This document shows positions 1 through 8,347 of a stretch of DNA of 36,313 nucleotides, one piece after another. The stretch lies in contig CANNRR010000020.1 in the NCBI GenBank assembly GCA_947508055.1, forward strand, positions 1 to 36,313, in the 5' to 3' direction. This stretch comes from Burkholderiales bacterium. GTDB lineage: Bacteria > Pseudomonadota > Gammaproteobacteria > Burkholderiales > Burkholderiaceae_C. Position 1 is the stretch's first letter. Each line of letters begins with the position of its first letter. Both the position numbers and the translations under genes were made by a program. Below the pieces are notes generated by a model that made no database searches, was not told the origin of the DNA, and worked only from the letters and a program-made list of their open reading frames with translations.

Positions 1-164
1 CGGTTGGTGAAGTTGCAACGCCCGCCACCCGAGATGCGGATTTTTTCGGCCACCTTGTCGTAGTGGTCAACCAGTAAAACCTTCAGGCCCAACTGACCTG
101 CCACCCCGGCGCAAAACAGGCCAGCTGCCCCTGCGCCTATGATCGTCACGTCAAAATTCTGCAT
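1..164 (-). CDS. HI0933/BaiN-family flavoprotein (NAD(P)/FAD-dependent oxidoreductase), N-terminal fragment
   Basis: Only the first ~54 codons are present; the rest lies beyond the left edge. Reading leftwards from the ATG at 164, the protein begins MQNFDVTIIGAGAAGLFCAG, a dinucleotide-binding Rossmann motif (GxGxxG) followed by a helix and an acidic strand end (LLVDH). The fragment ends in EKIRISGGGRCNFTN, which is the family signature ISGGGRCN(V/F)TN of HI0933-like proteins. Family members are soluble FAD proteins of mostly uncharacterised reductase activity; BaiN acts on bile-acid intermediates in gut bacteria, a role that should not be transferred here. I see no good Shine-Dalgarno before the ATG, but starting there places the Rossmann fold at the extreme N-terminus, as usual. 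The gene is divergent from the small ORF and tsaD to its right. Confidence 0.85.
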   Translation of the reverse strand, partial: MQNFDVTIIGAGAAGLFCAGVAGQLGLKVLLVDHYDKVAEKIRISGGGRCNFTN

Positions 165-320
165 GGCCCGCAGTGTAGGCGGTGCTGTGTTGATGAGGAG
201 GAGTTGGCCAGGAGTGGCACCCCCAAGCGCACCAACACGCTGCTGGCTGCGTGATGGCATGTGGTACACCAAAAGCCTGCAATGTCTCAAGAAGTACGCA
301 AACTTGCCGACAAATAGGCT

Positions 321-695
321 ATGCAAGCCGAAACGTCAAAAGTAAGAACGAACCGCTGTGTTCCGGTCGAGCAGTGGCCAGAATCAGTGGAACTGCTGCG
401 CACCCTCGCGTTACAGCAGAAGCCCATGTCCATCCGGGATTTGTCGCACGATGTGAGTGCGCCGGAAATATCGACTCGCAACAGACTGGCACGTCTGGAG
501 GCTGAGGGTGCGGTTGCCGCATCGCGTGCCGTTTCGGTTTTGGGGCCTGGTAGACAGGTGATTTGTACCCACTACGTGATCACGCAGTACGGTAGGGACT
601 GCGCCGGTCTTCGCTCATCGGCCATGGGCAATGCGCCACGGCCTTGTGTCAACAGTGTCTTTGCGTTGGCACAGGCGATGAATCTCCGGTTTTGA
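321..695 (+). CDS. small winged-helix-like hypothetical protein
   Basis: This is a 124-residue ORF that I do not recognise as a named protein. Residues ~36-90 have the pattern of a winged helix: a short helix with SIRDLSHDVSAPEIST, a recognition-type helix with TRNRLARLEAEGAV, and a wing with GRQVICTHYVITQYGRDC, resembling the 'yylT..Gr' strand of MarR/ROK-type DNA-binding domains. The C-terminal ~30 residues are featureless. No cysteine cluster, signal peptide or membrane segment is apparent. The ATG at 321 has only a weak AGG upstream. Other short frames overlap it, but none shows a domain. It sits between a divergent flavoprotein gene and tsaD (88 nt downstream). If real, it is probably a small DNA-binding or partner-binding protein; if not, 165-782 is non-coding. 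Confidence 0.5.
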   Translation: MQAETSKVRTNRCVPVEQWPESVELLRTLALQQKPMSIRDLSHDVSAPEISTRNRLARLEAEGAVAASRAVSVLGPGRQVICTHYVITQYGRDCAGLRSSAMGNAPRPCVNSVFALAQAMNLRF

Positions 696-782
696 AGGTT
701 GCACGAAAAGGTGTTCGCCGGTAGTGGTGGCGCCAGGCCCCGAGGGCGTTTCCTCTAAACTCGCGACCTCATAGGGGAAAAC

Positions 783-1889
783 ATGCTGGTTTTGGGGATT
801 GAGTCGTCCTGCGATGAAACGGGTGTGGCCTTGGTGCAGTGCGAAGGGCAGGCTATACCCACGCTGCTGTCCCATGCGCTGTACAGCCAGATCGAAATGC
901 ACCAGGCGTTTGGTGGTGTGGTGCCCGAGTTGGCTAGCAGAGACCATATTCGCCGAGTGCTGCCATTGACACAGGAAGTATTGTCGACCGGTGACCGGTT
1001 GCTCGCACAGGTGGACGTGGTGGCCTATACCCGCGGCCCTGGTTTGGCTGGTGCGTTGCTGGTGGGCGCAGGGGTTGCCTGTGCACTGGGTGCTGCTCTG
1101 GATAAGCCGGTTCTTGGTGTGCACCATCTAGAAGGCCATTTGTTGTCGCCTTTTCTGAGTGTCGACCCACCCGAATTCCCGTTTGTTGCGCTATTGGTCT
1201 CGGGCGGGCACACGCAATTGATGCGGGTCGACGGGGTGGGGCGTTACGCGCTACTGGGTGAAACGATTGATGACGCCGCCGGTGAGGCATTTGACAAGTC
1301 GGCCAAGCTCATGGGTCTTGGTTACCCTGGAGGTCCCGCGCTGGCCCGAATGGCAGAGCAGGGGGACCCCGCCGCTTACAAGCTGCCCCGGCCTCTGCTG
1401 AATAGTGGCAATCTGGATTTTTCATTTGCTGGGTTGAAGACGGCAGTGCTGGTGCAGGCGCAGCGCATGGTCGCCGCCGACCTTGCGATGGCGGCAGGCG
1501 AGGAGCCGCCCAAGAGCCAGCCCAATGGTGGAAGCACGGCAGGGTTTGACGCCTTGCCCATGGTTCAACGGTGCAATCTTGCTGCGTCGACCCAGGCGGC
1601 CATTGTCGATGTGCTGGTTAAGAAATCGATGACCGCACTAAATGAAACTGGCTTGCAGCGGTTGGTGGTCGCCGGTGGCGTGGGCGCCAATCGGGCTTTG
1701 CGTGAACAACTCAACCTGAACTGCGCAAAACAGGGCGTGCGGGTGCACTACCCGGAACTGCATTTGTGTACCGACAACGGCGCCATGATCGCCATGGCTG
1801 CTGCAATGCGGCTGCAAAGTGGCTTGCAAGATGCTGTCATGGCCTACGCGTTTGATGTCAAACCGCGTTGGCCACTGGACGGCCTTTGA
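783..1889 (+). CDS. tsaD: tRNA N6-adenosine threonylcarbamoyltransferase TsaD
   Basis: TsaD transfers the threonylcarbamoyl group from threonylcarbamoyl-AMP to A37 of ANN-decoding tRNAs, working with TsaB and TsaE in the cytoplasm. The protein (368 aa) opens with the ASKHA motif [14 protein letters not shown] (residues 4-17). It carries the metal-binding HLEGH at 115-119, the nucleotide-binding stretch [26 protein letters not shown], and the C-terminal [12 protein letters not shown] and CTDNGAMIA motifs. It is ~30 residues longer than the E. coli protein because of a low-complexity insertion (about residues 225-262, rich in A, P, G and S) after [10 protein letters not shown], where E. coli has a short connection. 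The ATG at 783 follows an AGGGGAAA ribosome-binding site. Its stop codon directly abuts the stop codon of the convergent heat-shock gene. Confidence 0.97.
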   Translation: MLVLGIESSCDETGVALVQCEGQAIPTLLSHALYSQIEMHQAFGGVVPELASRDHIRRVLPLTQEVLSTGDRLLAQVDVVAYTRGPGLAGALLVGAGVACALGAALDKPVLGVHHLEGHLLSPFLSVDPPEFPFVALLVSGGHTQLMRVDGVGRYALLGETIDDAAGEAFDKSAKLMGLGYPGGPALARMAEQGDPAAYKLPRPLLNSGNLDFSFAGLKTAVLVQAQRMVAADLAMAAGEEPPKSQPNGGSTAGFDALPMVQRCNLAASTQAAIVDVLVKKSMTALNETGLQRLVVAGGVGANRALREQLNLNCAKQGVRVHYPELHLCTDNGAMIAMAAAMRLQSGLQDAVMAYAFDVKPRWPLDGL

Positions 1890-2270
1890 TCAATGCACGA
1901 TCAACTCGGTGGCGCTGCTGACCGGCATCTTCTTGACCAGCTTGAGCGTTAAAACCCCGTTTTCCAGTTTGGCATTGCTCAGGGCCGTGTCGATGTCCTG
2001 CGGCAGTTCGTACGCCGCGCTGTAACGGCGTACAGCGCCTTCTTTGCTGGCAATGCGAACCACTGCACCTTCTATGGCGATTGATAGTTGCTCCTTGCCA
2101 ATGCCGGGGACATCCAAAGTGAGTGTGAATGAAGCATCGTCCTGCGTGTAGGCGCAAGGCTTGTTGGCGGTGGAATGTAACGCGTCGTCCATGAATCTTT
2201 CGAGAGTACGACCTGCGTTTGCATAGGCTTGGCGACGCAGTTGGGGCTGGGCGGTGGTGGCAAAAAACAT
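1890..2270 (-). CDS. small heat-shock protein, Hsp20/alpha-crystallin family
   Basis: This is a 126-residue ATP-independent holdase-type chaperone that would bind unfolding proteins in the cytoplasm. The alpha-crystallin domain covers roughly residues 40-115: a strand with SFTLTLDVPGI, the LSIAIEGAVVRI pair, YELPQDID, and the diagnostic A-x-L-x-NGVLTLKL motif (AKLENGVLTLKL). The C-terminal ELIVH resembles the short I/L-x-I/V extension that links sHSP oligomers. I chose the ATG at 2270 (MFFATTAQ) because AGGAG lies about 8 nt upstream; a longer reading to 2351 would lack a ribosome-binding site and adds an unlikely N-terminus. It is divergent from the ligand-binding protein gene, and its stop touches the stop of tsaD. 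A CTTGAAA element upstream may be a heat-shock sigma -35 box. Confidence 0.88.
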   Translation of the reverse strand: MFFATTAQPQLRRQAYANAGRTLERFMDDALHSTANKPCAYTQDDASFTLTLDVPGIGKEQLSIAIEGAVVRIASKEGAVRRYSAAYELPQDIDTALSNAKLENGVLTLKLVKKMPVSSATELIVH

Positions 2271-2298
2271 GGTGAATCTCCTAGTACACTGCGCGACT

Positions 2299-2309
2299 CT
2301 CACTGTGAG
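2299..2309. promoter_or_regulatory. perfect 11-nt palindrome in the Hsp20/SBP divergent region (possible operator)
   Basis: CTCACTGTGAG is a perfect inverted repeat with a single central base. It lies in the 94-nt gap between the divergent Hsp20 and ligand-binding-protein genes. No regulator can be assigned from sequence alone, and an 11-nt palindrome can occur by chance. Confidence 0.2.
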
Positions 2310-2345
2310 CGCCGCATGCATCCAAGCTGCGCCCGGTCTGGCCAA

Positions 2346-2352
2346 TTTCAAG
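2346..2352 (-). promoter_or_regulatory. possible sigma-32 type -35 element for the Hsp20 gene
   Basis: On the minus strand CTTGAAA matches the heat-shock sigma -35 consensus exactly and lies 76 nt upstream of the Hsp20 start codon. The sequence about 14 nt downstream (CGCAGCTT) is only a poor match to the CCCCATNT -10 consensus, so this is a suggestion and not a firm promoter. Confidence 0.25.
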
Positions 2353-2364
2353 AAAAAAAATCAC

Positions 2365-3684
2365 ATGTTTATTCTTCATCGTTGGGTCTTGAAAACCTCG
2401 TATGCAGCGCTATTTGGGTTGCCGCTAATCTCTTCAGTGGCAATGGCGCAGGCACCAACTGCACCTATCAAACTGGCTATGATTGAAGGCTTAAGCGGAC
2501 CCAACGGCAATGCCGGCGAGGCGGTGTACCGCAATCTGGTCTGGGCCGTCGAGCGCGTCAACGCACGCGGTGGCGTGAAGCTTTCGCAGACTATTGCCAG
2601 CAACCCCAAGTTGGTGCTGGAACGGTATGACAGCAAGGGCCAAAACGAAGAGGCGCTGTCTGCATTGCGCTCAGCCATTGACAACGGTGCGCGCTTCATC
2701 CTTCAGGGCAACTCGTCTGCCAATGCTGCAGCTTTGATTGATGCCATCAACAAACACAATGAGCGTGATCCGGGCAATCGGGTGCTGTTTCTGAACTACT
2801 CGGCGGTCGACCCTGCACTGACCAACGAGAAGTGCAGCTTTTGGCATTTTCGTTTTGACGCACATGCCGACATGCGCATGGCTGCGCTCATGGACGTCAT
2901 CAAGGACGACAAAGCGCTCAAAGAGGCCTATTTGATTGGTCAGGATTACAGTTTTGGCCAGGCTGTGTTGCGCGAGGCGCACCGCCAATTGGTGGCGCAG
3001 CGCCCGGATGTGCACATTGTGGGTGAGGAGTTGCACCCCATGGCGCGGGTAAAAGATTTTTTGCCCTACGCCACCAAGATCAAGGCCAGTGGCGCACAGG
3101 CAGTGATAACCGGAAACTGGGGCAATGACCTGAGTTTGTTGATCAAGGCCGCGCGCGATGTAGGCTTCGACGGCAAGTTTTACACGTTTTACGGCAATGC
3201 CATGGGTGCGCCTGCAGCGATTGGTGAAGCTGGCATCGGCAAAGTCGTGGCCGTCGCAGACTGGCTGCCCAATGTGCAGACGGTCGCAGGCGAGGCGTTT
3301 TATCGCTCGTTCAGGGCGCGCTATCCGCAACCATCGGATGATTATGTTCACATGCGGATGCAACTTCTTGTCGAAGCATTGGCGCAGGCGATGGAGGCAG
3401 CGCCCAAATCGCCATCGTCCGGTGATGCGCAATCTGTGATGGATATTGCATCGATTGCAGTTCAGATGGAACGGGTCAATGTGGCCCTGGGTGGTCAATC
3501 TGGTTCCATGCGGGCGACTGATCACCAATTTCAGCAACCATTGGTAGTCGGTGTGATGGATCGTCAGGGCACCCCGGGCGTGAAATTTGACGTTGAGGGT
3601 TCAGGTTACGGTTTTCGTATCGTGAAAACCATTCCGCCGCAAGCTGCCGAGCTGGCAAGCAACTGCAAGATGCAGCGTCCCTGA
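2365..3684 (+). CDS. periplasmic ligand-binding protein of the branched-chain amino acid (LivJ-type) ABC transporter family
   Basis: This 439-residue exported protein has type I periplasmic-binding-protein character. The start at 2365 gives a signal peptide (MFILHRW, hydrophobic core to ~residue 25, cleavage predicted after AMA at 26-28). The longer frame to 2254 would bury that signal peptide inside the protein. The mature part opens with IKLAMIEGLSGPNGNAGEAV, the typical first strand and ligand loop of LivJ-like receptors. It continues with RFILQGNSSANAAALIDAIN, a YLIGQDYSFGQA segment and GAQAVITGNWGNDLSLLIKA, all family-like. No permease or ATPase gene is adjacent, so it is an orphan receptor; its ligand cannot be predicted, and many such proteins bind compounds other than amino acids. 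The ribosome-binding site (AAGAAAA) is weak. Confidence 0.85.
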   Translation: MFILHRWVLKTSYAALFGLPLISSVAMAQAPTAPIKLAMIEGLSGPNGNAGEAVYRNLVWAVERVNARGGVKLSQTIASNPKLVLERYDSKGQNEEALSALRSAIDNGARFILQGNSSANAAALIDAINKHNERDPGNRVLFLNYSAVDPALTNEKCSFWHFRFDAHADMRMAALMDVIKDDKALKEAYLIGQDYSFGQAVLREAHRQLVAQRPDVHIVGEELHPMARVKDFLPYATKIKASGAQAVITGNWGNDLSLLIKAARDVGFDGKFYTFYGNAMGAPAAIGEAGIGKVVAVADWLPNVQTVAGEAFYRSFRARYPQPSDDYVHMRMQLLVEALAQAMEAAPKSPSSGDAQSVMDIASIAVQMERVNVALGGQSGSMRATDHQFQQPLVVGVMDRQGTPGVKFDVEGSGYGFRIVKTIPPQAAELASNCKMQRP

Positions 3685-3740
3685 TCAACCTTCCGGCCGC
3701 ATGAATATTGCATTCGTCGGGCCTGAACTGTATGCCGGGC

Positions 3741-3746
3741 TATAAT
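3741..3746 (+). promoter_or_regulatory. candidate -10 box (TATAAT) for rpsO
   Basis: A perfect TATAAT hexamer lies 115 nt upstream of the rpsO start codon and downstream of the preceding gene's stop. No convincing TTGACA-like -35 hexamer is present at 16-18 nt spacing, so the assignment rests on the -10 and its position. Confidence 0.4.
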
Positions 3747-3816
3747 CGAGCGGCTTTGCATTTGGCAAGGCGCACGCCAGGAGCCGTTCCAGCACCAGGC
3801 GCAAGTTCAAAAACCA

Positions 3817-3841
3817 GGGGATGCACACAGTGCCGTGCCCC
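3817..3841 (+). promoter_or_regulatory. imperfect hairpin in the rpsO leader
   Basis: A GGGG...GCAC-ACA-GTGC...CCCC arrangement can fold just upstream of the rpsO ribosome-binding site. S15 represses its own mRNA through leader structures in several bacteria, so this could be an autoregulatory element. The internal loop makes the fold uncertain. Confidence 0.3.
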
Positions 3842-3860
3842 GAAATGACAGGAAATAGAA

Positions 3861-4127
3861 ATGATTGCATCCAGCATCAAAGCCGCTGTTGTCAAAGACA
3901 ACGCTCGCAGCCCATCCGACACCGGTAGTCCTGAAGTGCAAGTTGCACTGCTGACCGCCCGTATCAATGAACTCATGCCCCACTTCAAGACCCACGCCAA
4001 AGACCACCACGGTCGCCGCGGTCTGGTACGCATGGTCAATACGCGTAAGAGTCTGCTGTCCTACCTCAACCGTGTGGACCACGACCGCTATGTTGCGTTG
4101 ATCGCCAAGTTGGGTCTGCGCAAGTAA
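3861..4127 (+). CDS. rpsO: 30S ribosomal protein S15
   Basis: S15 binds the central domain of 16S rRNA early in small-subunit assembly and forms an intersubunit bridge. The 88-residue product is one residue shorter than the E. coli protein and shows the family's helical core: [39 protein letters not shown] and [20 protein letters not shown], ending in LGLRK. The ATG at 3861 follows an AGGAAAT ribosome-binding site. It is a single-gene unit closed by a strong terminator, followed by pnp; the rpsO-pnp order is widely conserved in proteobacteria. Confidence 0.98.
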   Translation: MIASSIKAAVVKDNARSPSDTGSPEVQVALLTARINELMPHFKTHAKDHHGRRGLVRMVNTRKSLLSYLNRVDHDRYVALIAKLGLRK

Positions 4128-4146
4128 TCGTTGCACCAAATGACAG

Positions 4147-4181
4147 ACGCCTGAGTTAGTTCACTAGCTCAGGCGTTTTTT
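4147..4181 (+). terminator. rho-independent terminator after rpsO
   Basis: A 9-bp perfect stem (ACGCCTGAG at 4147-4155 with CTCAGGCGT at 4168-4176), extendable by a few more pairs, is followed at once by a T-rich run. It starts 19 nt after the rpsO stop. Confidence 0.92.
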
Positions 4182-4303
4182 ACTTCGGAGACGGCAAAAA
4201 CAGAGCGAAGCTGTGTCATTCCATGGAAATTGGCGGTTTTTTTTGAACCGGCACTTGAGTTTCTCTGGAATGGCATCGTGTTCTGCGTTGTTGCCTCCGG
4301 GCT

Positions 4304-4326
4304 TGGCAGGTGGCCTTTACCTGCCA
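4304..4326 (+). promoter_or_regulatory. hairpin in the pnp leader
   Basis: TGGCAGGT (4304-4311) and ACCTGCCA (4319-4326) form a perfect 8-bp stem with a 7-nt loop, 31 nt upstream of the pnp start codon. No T tract follows, so it is not a terminator. E. coli pnp mRNA has a leader hairpin cut by RNase III through which PNPase represses itself; a comparable role here is inference. Confidence 0.45.
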
Positions 4327-4357
4327 GCGGATTCCCGCACTATCAGGAGATAAAACA

Positions 4358-6475
4358 ATGAGCATTTTCAATAGAGTTAGCAAGACCTTCCAATGGGGTC
4401 AACACACGGTCACCATGGAAACGGGTGAAATCGCGCGTCAGTCGACCGGCGCGGTGCTGTTGGACATGGATGGCACCGTTGTGCTGGCCACGGTGGTCGC
4501 CAAGACCGAAGGCAAAGCCGGGCAAGATTTTTTCCCCCTAACCGTCGATTACCTTGAAAAGGCCTACGCCGCTGGCAAGATTCCTGGCAGCTTTTTCAAA
4601 CGTGAAGGCCGCCCCAGCGAGTTCGAGACGTTGACCAGTCGCCTGATCGACCGCCCGATTCGTCCCCTGTTCCCTGAGGGATTCTTCAATGAAGTGCATG
4701 TTGTGGTGCACACCGTTTCGTTGAACCCCGAAGTCGATGCCGACATCGCTGCCTTGATTGCAGTCAGCGCCGCCTTGTCTATCAGCGGTGTTCCGTTTAA
4801 TGGTCCCATCGGTGCAGCCCGCGTGGGTTACGTCAACGGCGAATACGTATTGAACCCGGGTCAGACCCAGCGCAAGGATTCCATTCTTGACCTGGTGGTA
4901 GCAGGTACCGAAACTGCCGTTCTGATGGTGGAGTCGGAAGCCCAGCAATTGTCCGAAGAAATCATGCTCGGCGCCGTGGTATTCGGCCACGAACAAGGCA
5001 ACATTGCGATTAACGCCATCCACGAACTCGTGCGTGATGCTGGCAAGCCAATGTGGGACTGGAAAGCACCCGCCAAGGACGAAGCCCTGATCGCAAAGAT
5101 TGATGGCCTGGCCAAAGGCAAGCTGGTTGCTGCTTACCAAATCCGCAACAAGCAAGCCCGTACGCAGGCTTGCCGTTCTGCTTACTCTGAAGTCATGGCG
5201 GCTCTCAAAGCCGAAGGTGGTGCATTTGACAGCGTAGCCATCGAAGGCCTGCTGTTTGAAATCGAAGCCAAGATCGTTCGTGGCCAGATTTTGGCAGGCG
5301 AGCCCCGTATTGACGGCCGCGACACCCGTACGGTGCGTGCCATCGAAATCCGCAATGGCGTGCTGCCACGCACCCACGGATCTGCCTTGTTCACCCGCGG
5401 TGAAACCCAGGCTTTGGTGGTTACAACGCTCGGTACCGAGCGCGACGCGCAGCGTATTGATGCTTTGAGCGGCGACTATGAAGATCGTTTCATGCTGCAC
5501 TACAACATGCCTCCGTTCGCCACTGGCGAAACCGGTCGTGTGGGTACGCCCAAGCGCCGCGAAATCGGCCATGGTCGTTTGGCCAAGCGTGCTTTGGTGG
5601 CGTGCCTGCCTTCGAAAGAAGACTTCCCTTACACCATGCGAGTGGTGTCGGAAATCACCGAGTCGAATGGATCTTCTTCCATGGCTTCGGTCTGCGGCGG
5701 CTGCCTGTCCCTGATGGACGCTGGTGTTCCCATGAAGGCGCACGTGGCAGGTATCGCCATGGGCCTGATCAAGGAAGACAACCGCTTTGCGGTGTTGACC
5801 GACATTTTGGGTGATGAAGATCACTTGGGCGATATGGACTTCAAGGTGGCTGGTACTACCAACGGCATTACTGCGCTGCAGATGGACATCAAAATCCAGG
5901 GCATCACCAAGGAAATCATGCAGGTCGCTTTGGCCCAGGCCAAGGAAGCACGCATGCACATTCTGGGCAAGATGCAAGAGGCGATGGCCGAAGCCAAGAC
6001 CGAAGTGTCCAACTTCGCGCCCCGCCTGTTCACCATGAAGATCAACCCCGAGAAGATCCGTGATGTGATTGGCAAGGGCGGCTCTGTGATCCGTGCCTTG
6101 ACCGAGGAAACCGGCACCCAAATCAACATCGATGAAGACGGCACTATCACCATTGCATCGGCTGACCCCGAGAAGGCGGAGATGGCCAAGCGTCGTATCG
6201 AGCAGATCACTGCCGAAGTGGAAATTGGCAAGGTTTACGAGGGTCCGATCACCAAGATCCTCGACTTCGGTGCTTTGGTCAATTTGCTGCCTGGCAAAGA
6301 CGGTCTGTTGCACATCAGCCAGATCGCCCATGAGCGCGTCGAGAAGGTGTCGGATTACTTGGCTGAAGGCCAGATCATCAAAGTCAAGGTTATGGAGACT
6401 GACGAAAAGGGCCGCATCAAGCTGTCCATGAAGGCTTTGTTGGACCGCCCATCGCAGTCGTCTGACCAGGGTTGA
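4358..6475 (+). CDS. pnp: polyribonucleotide nucleotidyltransferase (PNPase)
   Basis: PNPase degrades RNA 3'-to-5' by phosphorolysis, releasing nucleoside diphosphates, and forms a trimer that usually joins the RNA degradosome. The 705-residue protein has the full family layout: a first RNase PH domain with the [20 protein letters not shown] and [15 protein letters not shown] motifs, an all-helical linker, the catalytic second RNase PH domain ([42 protein letters not shown]), a KH domain with GKGG at 572-575, and an S1 domain from about 624 to 693. I chose the ATG at 4358 because CAGGAGA precedes it and [14 protein letters not shown] is the usual N-terminus. It lies 230 nt after rpsO, behind a terminator and a leader hairpin. 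A palindromic repeat overlaps its stop codon. Confidence 0.98.
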   Translation: MSIFNRVSKTFQWGQHTVTMETGEIARQSTGAVLLDMDGTVVLATVVAKTEGKAGQDFFPLTVDYLEKAYAAGKIPGSFFKREGRPSEFETLTSRLIDRPIRPLFPEGFFNEVHVVVHTVSLNPEVDADIAALIAVSAALSISGVPFNGPIGAARVGYVNGEYVLNPGQTQRKDSILDLVVAGTETAVLMVESEAQQLSEEIMLGAVVFGHEQGNIAINAIHELVRDAGKPMWDWKAPAKDEALIAKIDGLAKGKLVAAYQIRNKQARTQACRSAYSEVMAALKAEGGAFDSVAIEGLLFEIEAKIVRGQILAGEPRIDGRDTRTVRAIEIRNGVLPRTHGSALFTRGETQALVVTTLGTERDAQRIDALSGDYEDRFMLHYNMPPFATGETGRVGTPKRREIGHGRLAKRALVACLPSKEDFPYTMRVVSEITESNGSSSMASVCGGCLSLMDAGVPMKAHVAGIAMGLIKEDNRFAVLTDILGDEDHLGDMDFKVAGTTNGITALQMDIKIQGITKEIMQVALAQAKEARMHILGKMQEAMAEAKTEVSNFAPRLFTMKINPEKIRDVIGKGGSVIRALTEETGTQINIDEDGTITIASADPEKAEMAKRRIEQITAEVEIGKVYEGPITKILDFGALVNLLPGKDGLLHISQIAHERVEKVSDYLAEGQIIKVKVMETDEKGRIKLSMKALLDRPSQSSDQG

Positions 6476-6492
6476 TAGTCAATTGCTATCAA
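6472..6492. repeat. short palindromic element spanning the pnp stop codon
   Basis: TTGATAG (6472-6478) and CTATCAA (6486-6492) form a perfect 7-bp inverted repeat with a 7-nt loop; the pnp stop codon lies in the left arm. The sequence continues into TCTAGTAGCACCTTA. The GCTATCAA core resembles the palindrome inside the ABC exporter gene at 25412-25437. I associate such ..GCTATCAA.. / ..TTGATAGC.. elements with Comamonadaceae genomes, but this is from memory. Confidence 0.5.
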
Positions 6493-6542
6493 TCTAGTAG
6501 CACCTTACGCAATGTTGGTGAGGACTACTGGTTAAAAGTGCT

Positions 6543-7562
6543 ATGAACGTTATTGAAATTTCATCCTTTGGCGGGCCAGATGTTTTGCGTCTGGCAACTC
6601 GTCCCTTACCCGTTGCTGGCGACGGTGAGGTGCTGATTCGCGTTGGTGCGAGTGGAATCAATCGCCCTGACGTGCTGCAACGTGCTGGCATGTATCCAGC
6701 ACCTGCAGGTGCGTCCGACATTCCGGGACTTGAAATAGCTGGGAACATTGTGAGTGGCGATGAGCAGGCCCTGCAAAAGACCGGACTTAAAGTGGGTGAC
6801 CGCGTTTGCGCGTTGGTCGCCGGCGGCGGTTATGCCGAGTATTGCGTTGCGCCCGTGGGCCAATGCCTGCCGGTGCCACGAGGCCTGAGCGACGTTGAGG
6901 CGGCATCCTTGCCGGAGACGTTCTTCACCGTCTGGAGCAATGTCTTTGACCGCGGTGGCTTGAAGGCTGGTGAAACCCTGCTCGTGCAAGGCGGATCCAG
7001 TGGTATCGGGGTCACGGCTATTCAAATGGCCAAAGCTCTGGGTGCGCACGTGATTGCCACTGCTGGTAGCGATGCGAAATGTGAGGCCTGTCTGGCGTTG
7101 GGTGCAGACGATGCCATCAACTACAGGACGCAGGACTTCCAGGTGGAGGCTTTGCGCCTGACCGATGGGCGTGGCGTGGACCTGGTGCTGGATATGGTTG
7201 CCGGAAGCTATGTGGCCAAGGAATTGCAATGTCTGGCCGAAGATGGGCGACTGGTGATCATCGCGGTGCAGGGCGGAGTGCAGGCGGAAATCAATGCGGG
7301 ATTGGTGATGCGCAAGCGTTTGACCATTACTGGATCCACATTGCGTGTGCGTCCTATTTCGTTCAAGGAAAGCATCGCCACGAACTGTTTGCAACACGTC
7401 TGGCCGTTGTTGGAGACCGGTCACATCAAGCCGGTTGTGCATAGCGTGTTTCCAGCATTCGATGCGGGCCATGCCAGCGGAAGTGGGGCATCCCGAGCCC
7501 ATACTCTGATGGAGTCCAACCAGCATGTGGGCAAGATTGTTTTGACTTGGAGTTCAACATGA
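6543..7562 (+). CDS. NAD(P)H quinone oxidoreductase, zinc-independent MDR family (PIG3/QOR-like)
   Basis: This is a 339-residue medium-chain dehydrogenase/reductase. The GroES-like N-terminal half contains [20 protein letters not shown]-type residues ([20 protein letters not shown]) and [12 protein letters not shown]. The Rossmann half contains [20 protein letters not shown] (from about residue 147), [20 protein letters not shown] and [14 protein letters not shown]. Zinc-ligand cysteine and histidine patterns of alcohol dehydrogenases are absent, which fits the quinone-reductase branch using NADPH and small quinones. The family start MNVIEI at 6543 is retained although its ribosome-binding site is weak. 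The stop overlaps the tpiA start by 4 nt (ATGA), implying coupled translation. The physiological substrate is unknown. Confidence 0.9.
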   Translation: MNVIEISSFGGPDVLRLATRPLPVAGDGEVLIRVGASGINRPDVLQRAGMYPAPAGASDIPGLEIAGNIVSGDEQALQKTGLKVGDRVCALVAGGGYAEYCVAPVGQCLPVPRGLSDVEAASLPETFFTVWSNVFDRGGLKAGETLLVQGGSSGIGVTAIQMAKALGAHVIATAGSDAKCEACLALGADDAINYRTQDFQVEALRLTDGRGVDLVLDMVAGSYVAKELQCLAEDGRLVIIAVQGGVQAEINAGLVMRKRLTITGSTLRVRPISFKESIATNCLQHVWPLLETGHIKPVVHSVFPAFDAGHASGSGASRAHTLMESNQHVGKIVLTWSST

Positions 7563-8302
7563 AGAGGCAACTGATTGCAGGTAACTGGAAGATGAATGGC
7601 TCGTTCGCAGCCAACGAAGTGCTGTTGAGGGTGCTTGCGGCGGGCATGGGTGGGGCAACCTGTCAGGTGGCGGTTTGTGTGCCGGCACCCTACCTGGCGC
7701 AAGTGCAAGGTCTGGTGGTGGGGACTGGAATCGAATTGGGTGCGCAGGATGTATCTCAGCATGAGGCTGGTGCATATACCGGCGAGGTCTCAGCCAATAT
7801 GTTGCGAGATTTTGCTGCGCGCTATTGTTTGGTGGGTCATTCGGAGCGCCGCCAGTACCATGGTGAAACTGACGCGGTGGTAGCAACGAAGGCGCAGCGC
7901 GCTCTGGCGGCTGGCATCACACCCATCGTTTGTGTTGGTGAAACACTGGCGGAGCGCGGGGCCGGTCGAACAGAAGAAGTCGTTAAACGCCAGTTAGCGG
8001 CAGTGATTCATACCAATGGTCACTGCATCAGCGAAATCGTTGTGGCTTATGAACCTGTCTGGGCCATTGGAACGGGTAAAACCGCCAGTCCACAAGAGGC
8101 TCAGCGGGTGCATGCAGTTTTGCGTAACCAACTACGTGCGGCCACCGAGCAGGCGGACCGAATGCTTATCTTGTACGGCGGCAGCATGAATGCTGCGAAT
8201 GCTGCCCAACTTCTTTCTCAGGAAGACATTGACGGTGGTCTGGTTGGTGGGGCATCGCTCAAAGCGGGAGATTTTTTATCCATCATTGCAGCAGCCCACT
8301 GA
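7559..8302 (+). CDS. tpiA: triosephosphate isomerase
   Basis: TpiA interconverts dihydroxyacetone phosphate and glyceraldehyde-3-phosphate in glycolysis and gluconeogenesis. The 247-residue product shows all catalytic elements of the TIM barrel: IAGNWKMNG with Asn9 and Lys11, His94 in LVGHSERR, Glu165 in [11 protein letters not shown] (with the flexible loop 6), and the phosphate-binding [10 protein letters not shown] and [10 protein letters not shown]. The ATG at 7559 is preferred over an upstream TTG at 7547 because GGAG lies 6 nt before it and the ATGA overlap with the preceding gene is typical. secG follows 45 nt later, an arrangement common in bacteria (tpiA-secG). Confidence 0.97.
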   Translation: MKRQLIAGNWKMNGSFAANEVLLRVLAAGMGGATCQVAVCVPAPYLAQVQGLVVGTGIELGAQDVSQHEAGAYTGEVSANMLRDFAARYCLVGHSERRQYHGETDAVVATKAQRALAAGITPIVCVGETLAERGAGRTEEVVKRQLAAVIHTNGHCISEIVVAYEPVWAIGTGKTASPQEAQRVHAVLRNQLRAATEQADRMLILYGGSMNAANAAQLLSQEDIDGGLVGGASLKAGDFLSIIAAAH

Positions 8303-8347
8303 GTTCATCTGGCGCTTGATGATTGTTTCGCTATTTAGGAGTTGAGA

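Noticed and set aside
251-505. 84-codon plus-strand frame overlapping the winged-helix ORF
   Set aside because: The overlapping frame 321-695 shows a helix-turn-helix pattern, while this one has no structure or ribosome-binding site.
2671-3537. 288-codon minus-strand frame inside the ligand-binding protein gene
   Set aside because: It is antisense to a protein with a signal peptide and clear family motifs, and the translation shows no recognisable fold.
4538-6331. 597-codon open frame on the minus strand inside pnp
   Set aside because: It is fully antisense to a certain pnp coding sequence, its translation has His/Gln-rich low-complexity composition with no domain, and it has no ribosome-binding site; it is a by-product of GC-rich codon bias.
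6606-7526. 306-codon minus-strand frame inside the quinone oxidoreductase gene
   Set aside because: It is a shadow of the Rossmann-fold protein on the plus strand; composition is atypical and no motif is present.
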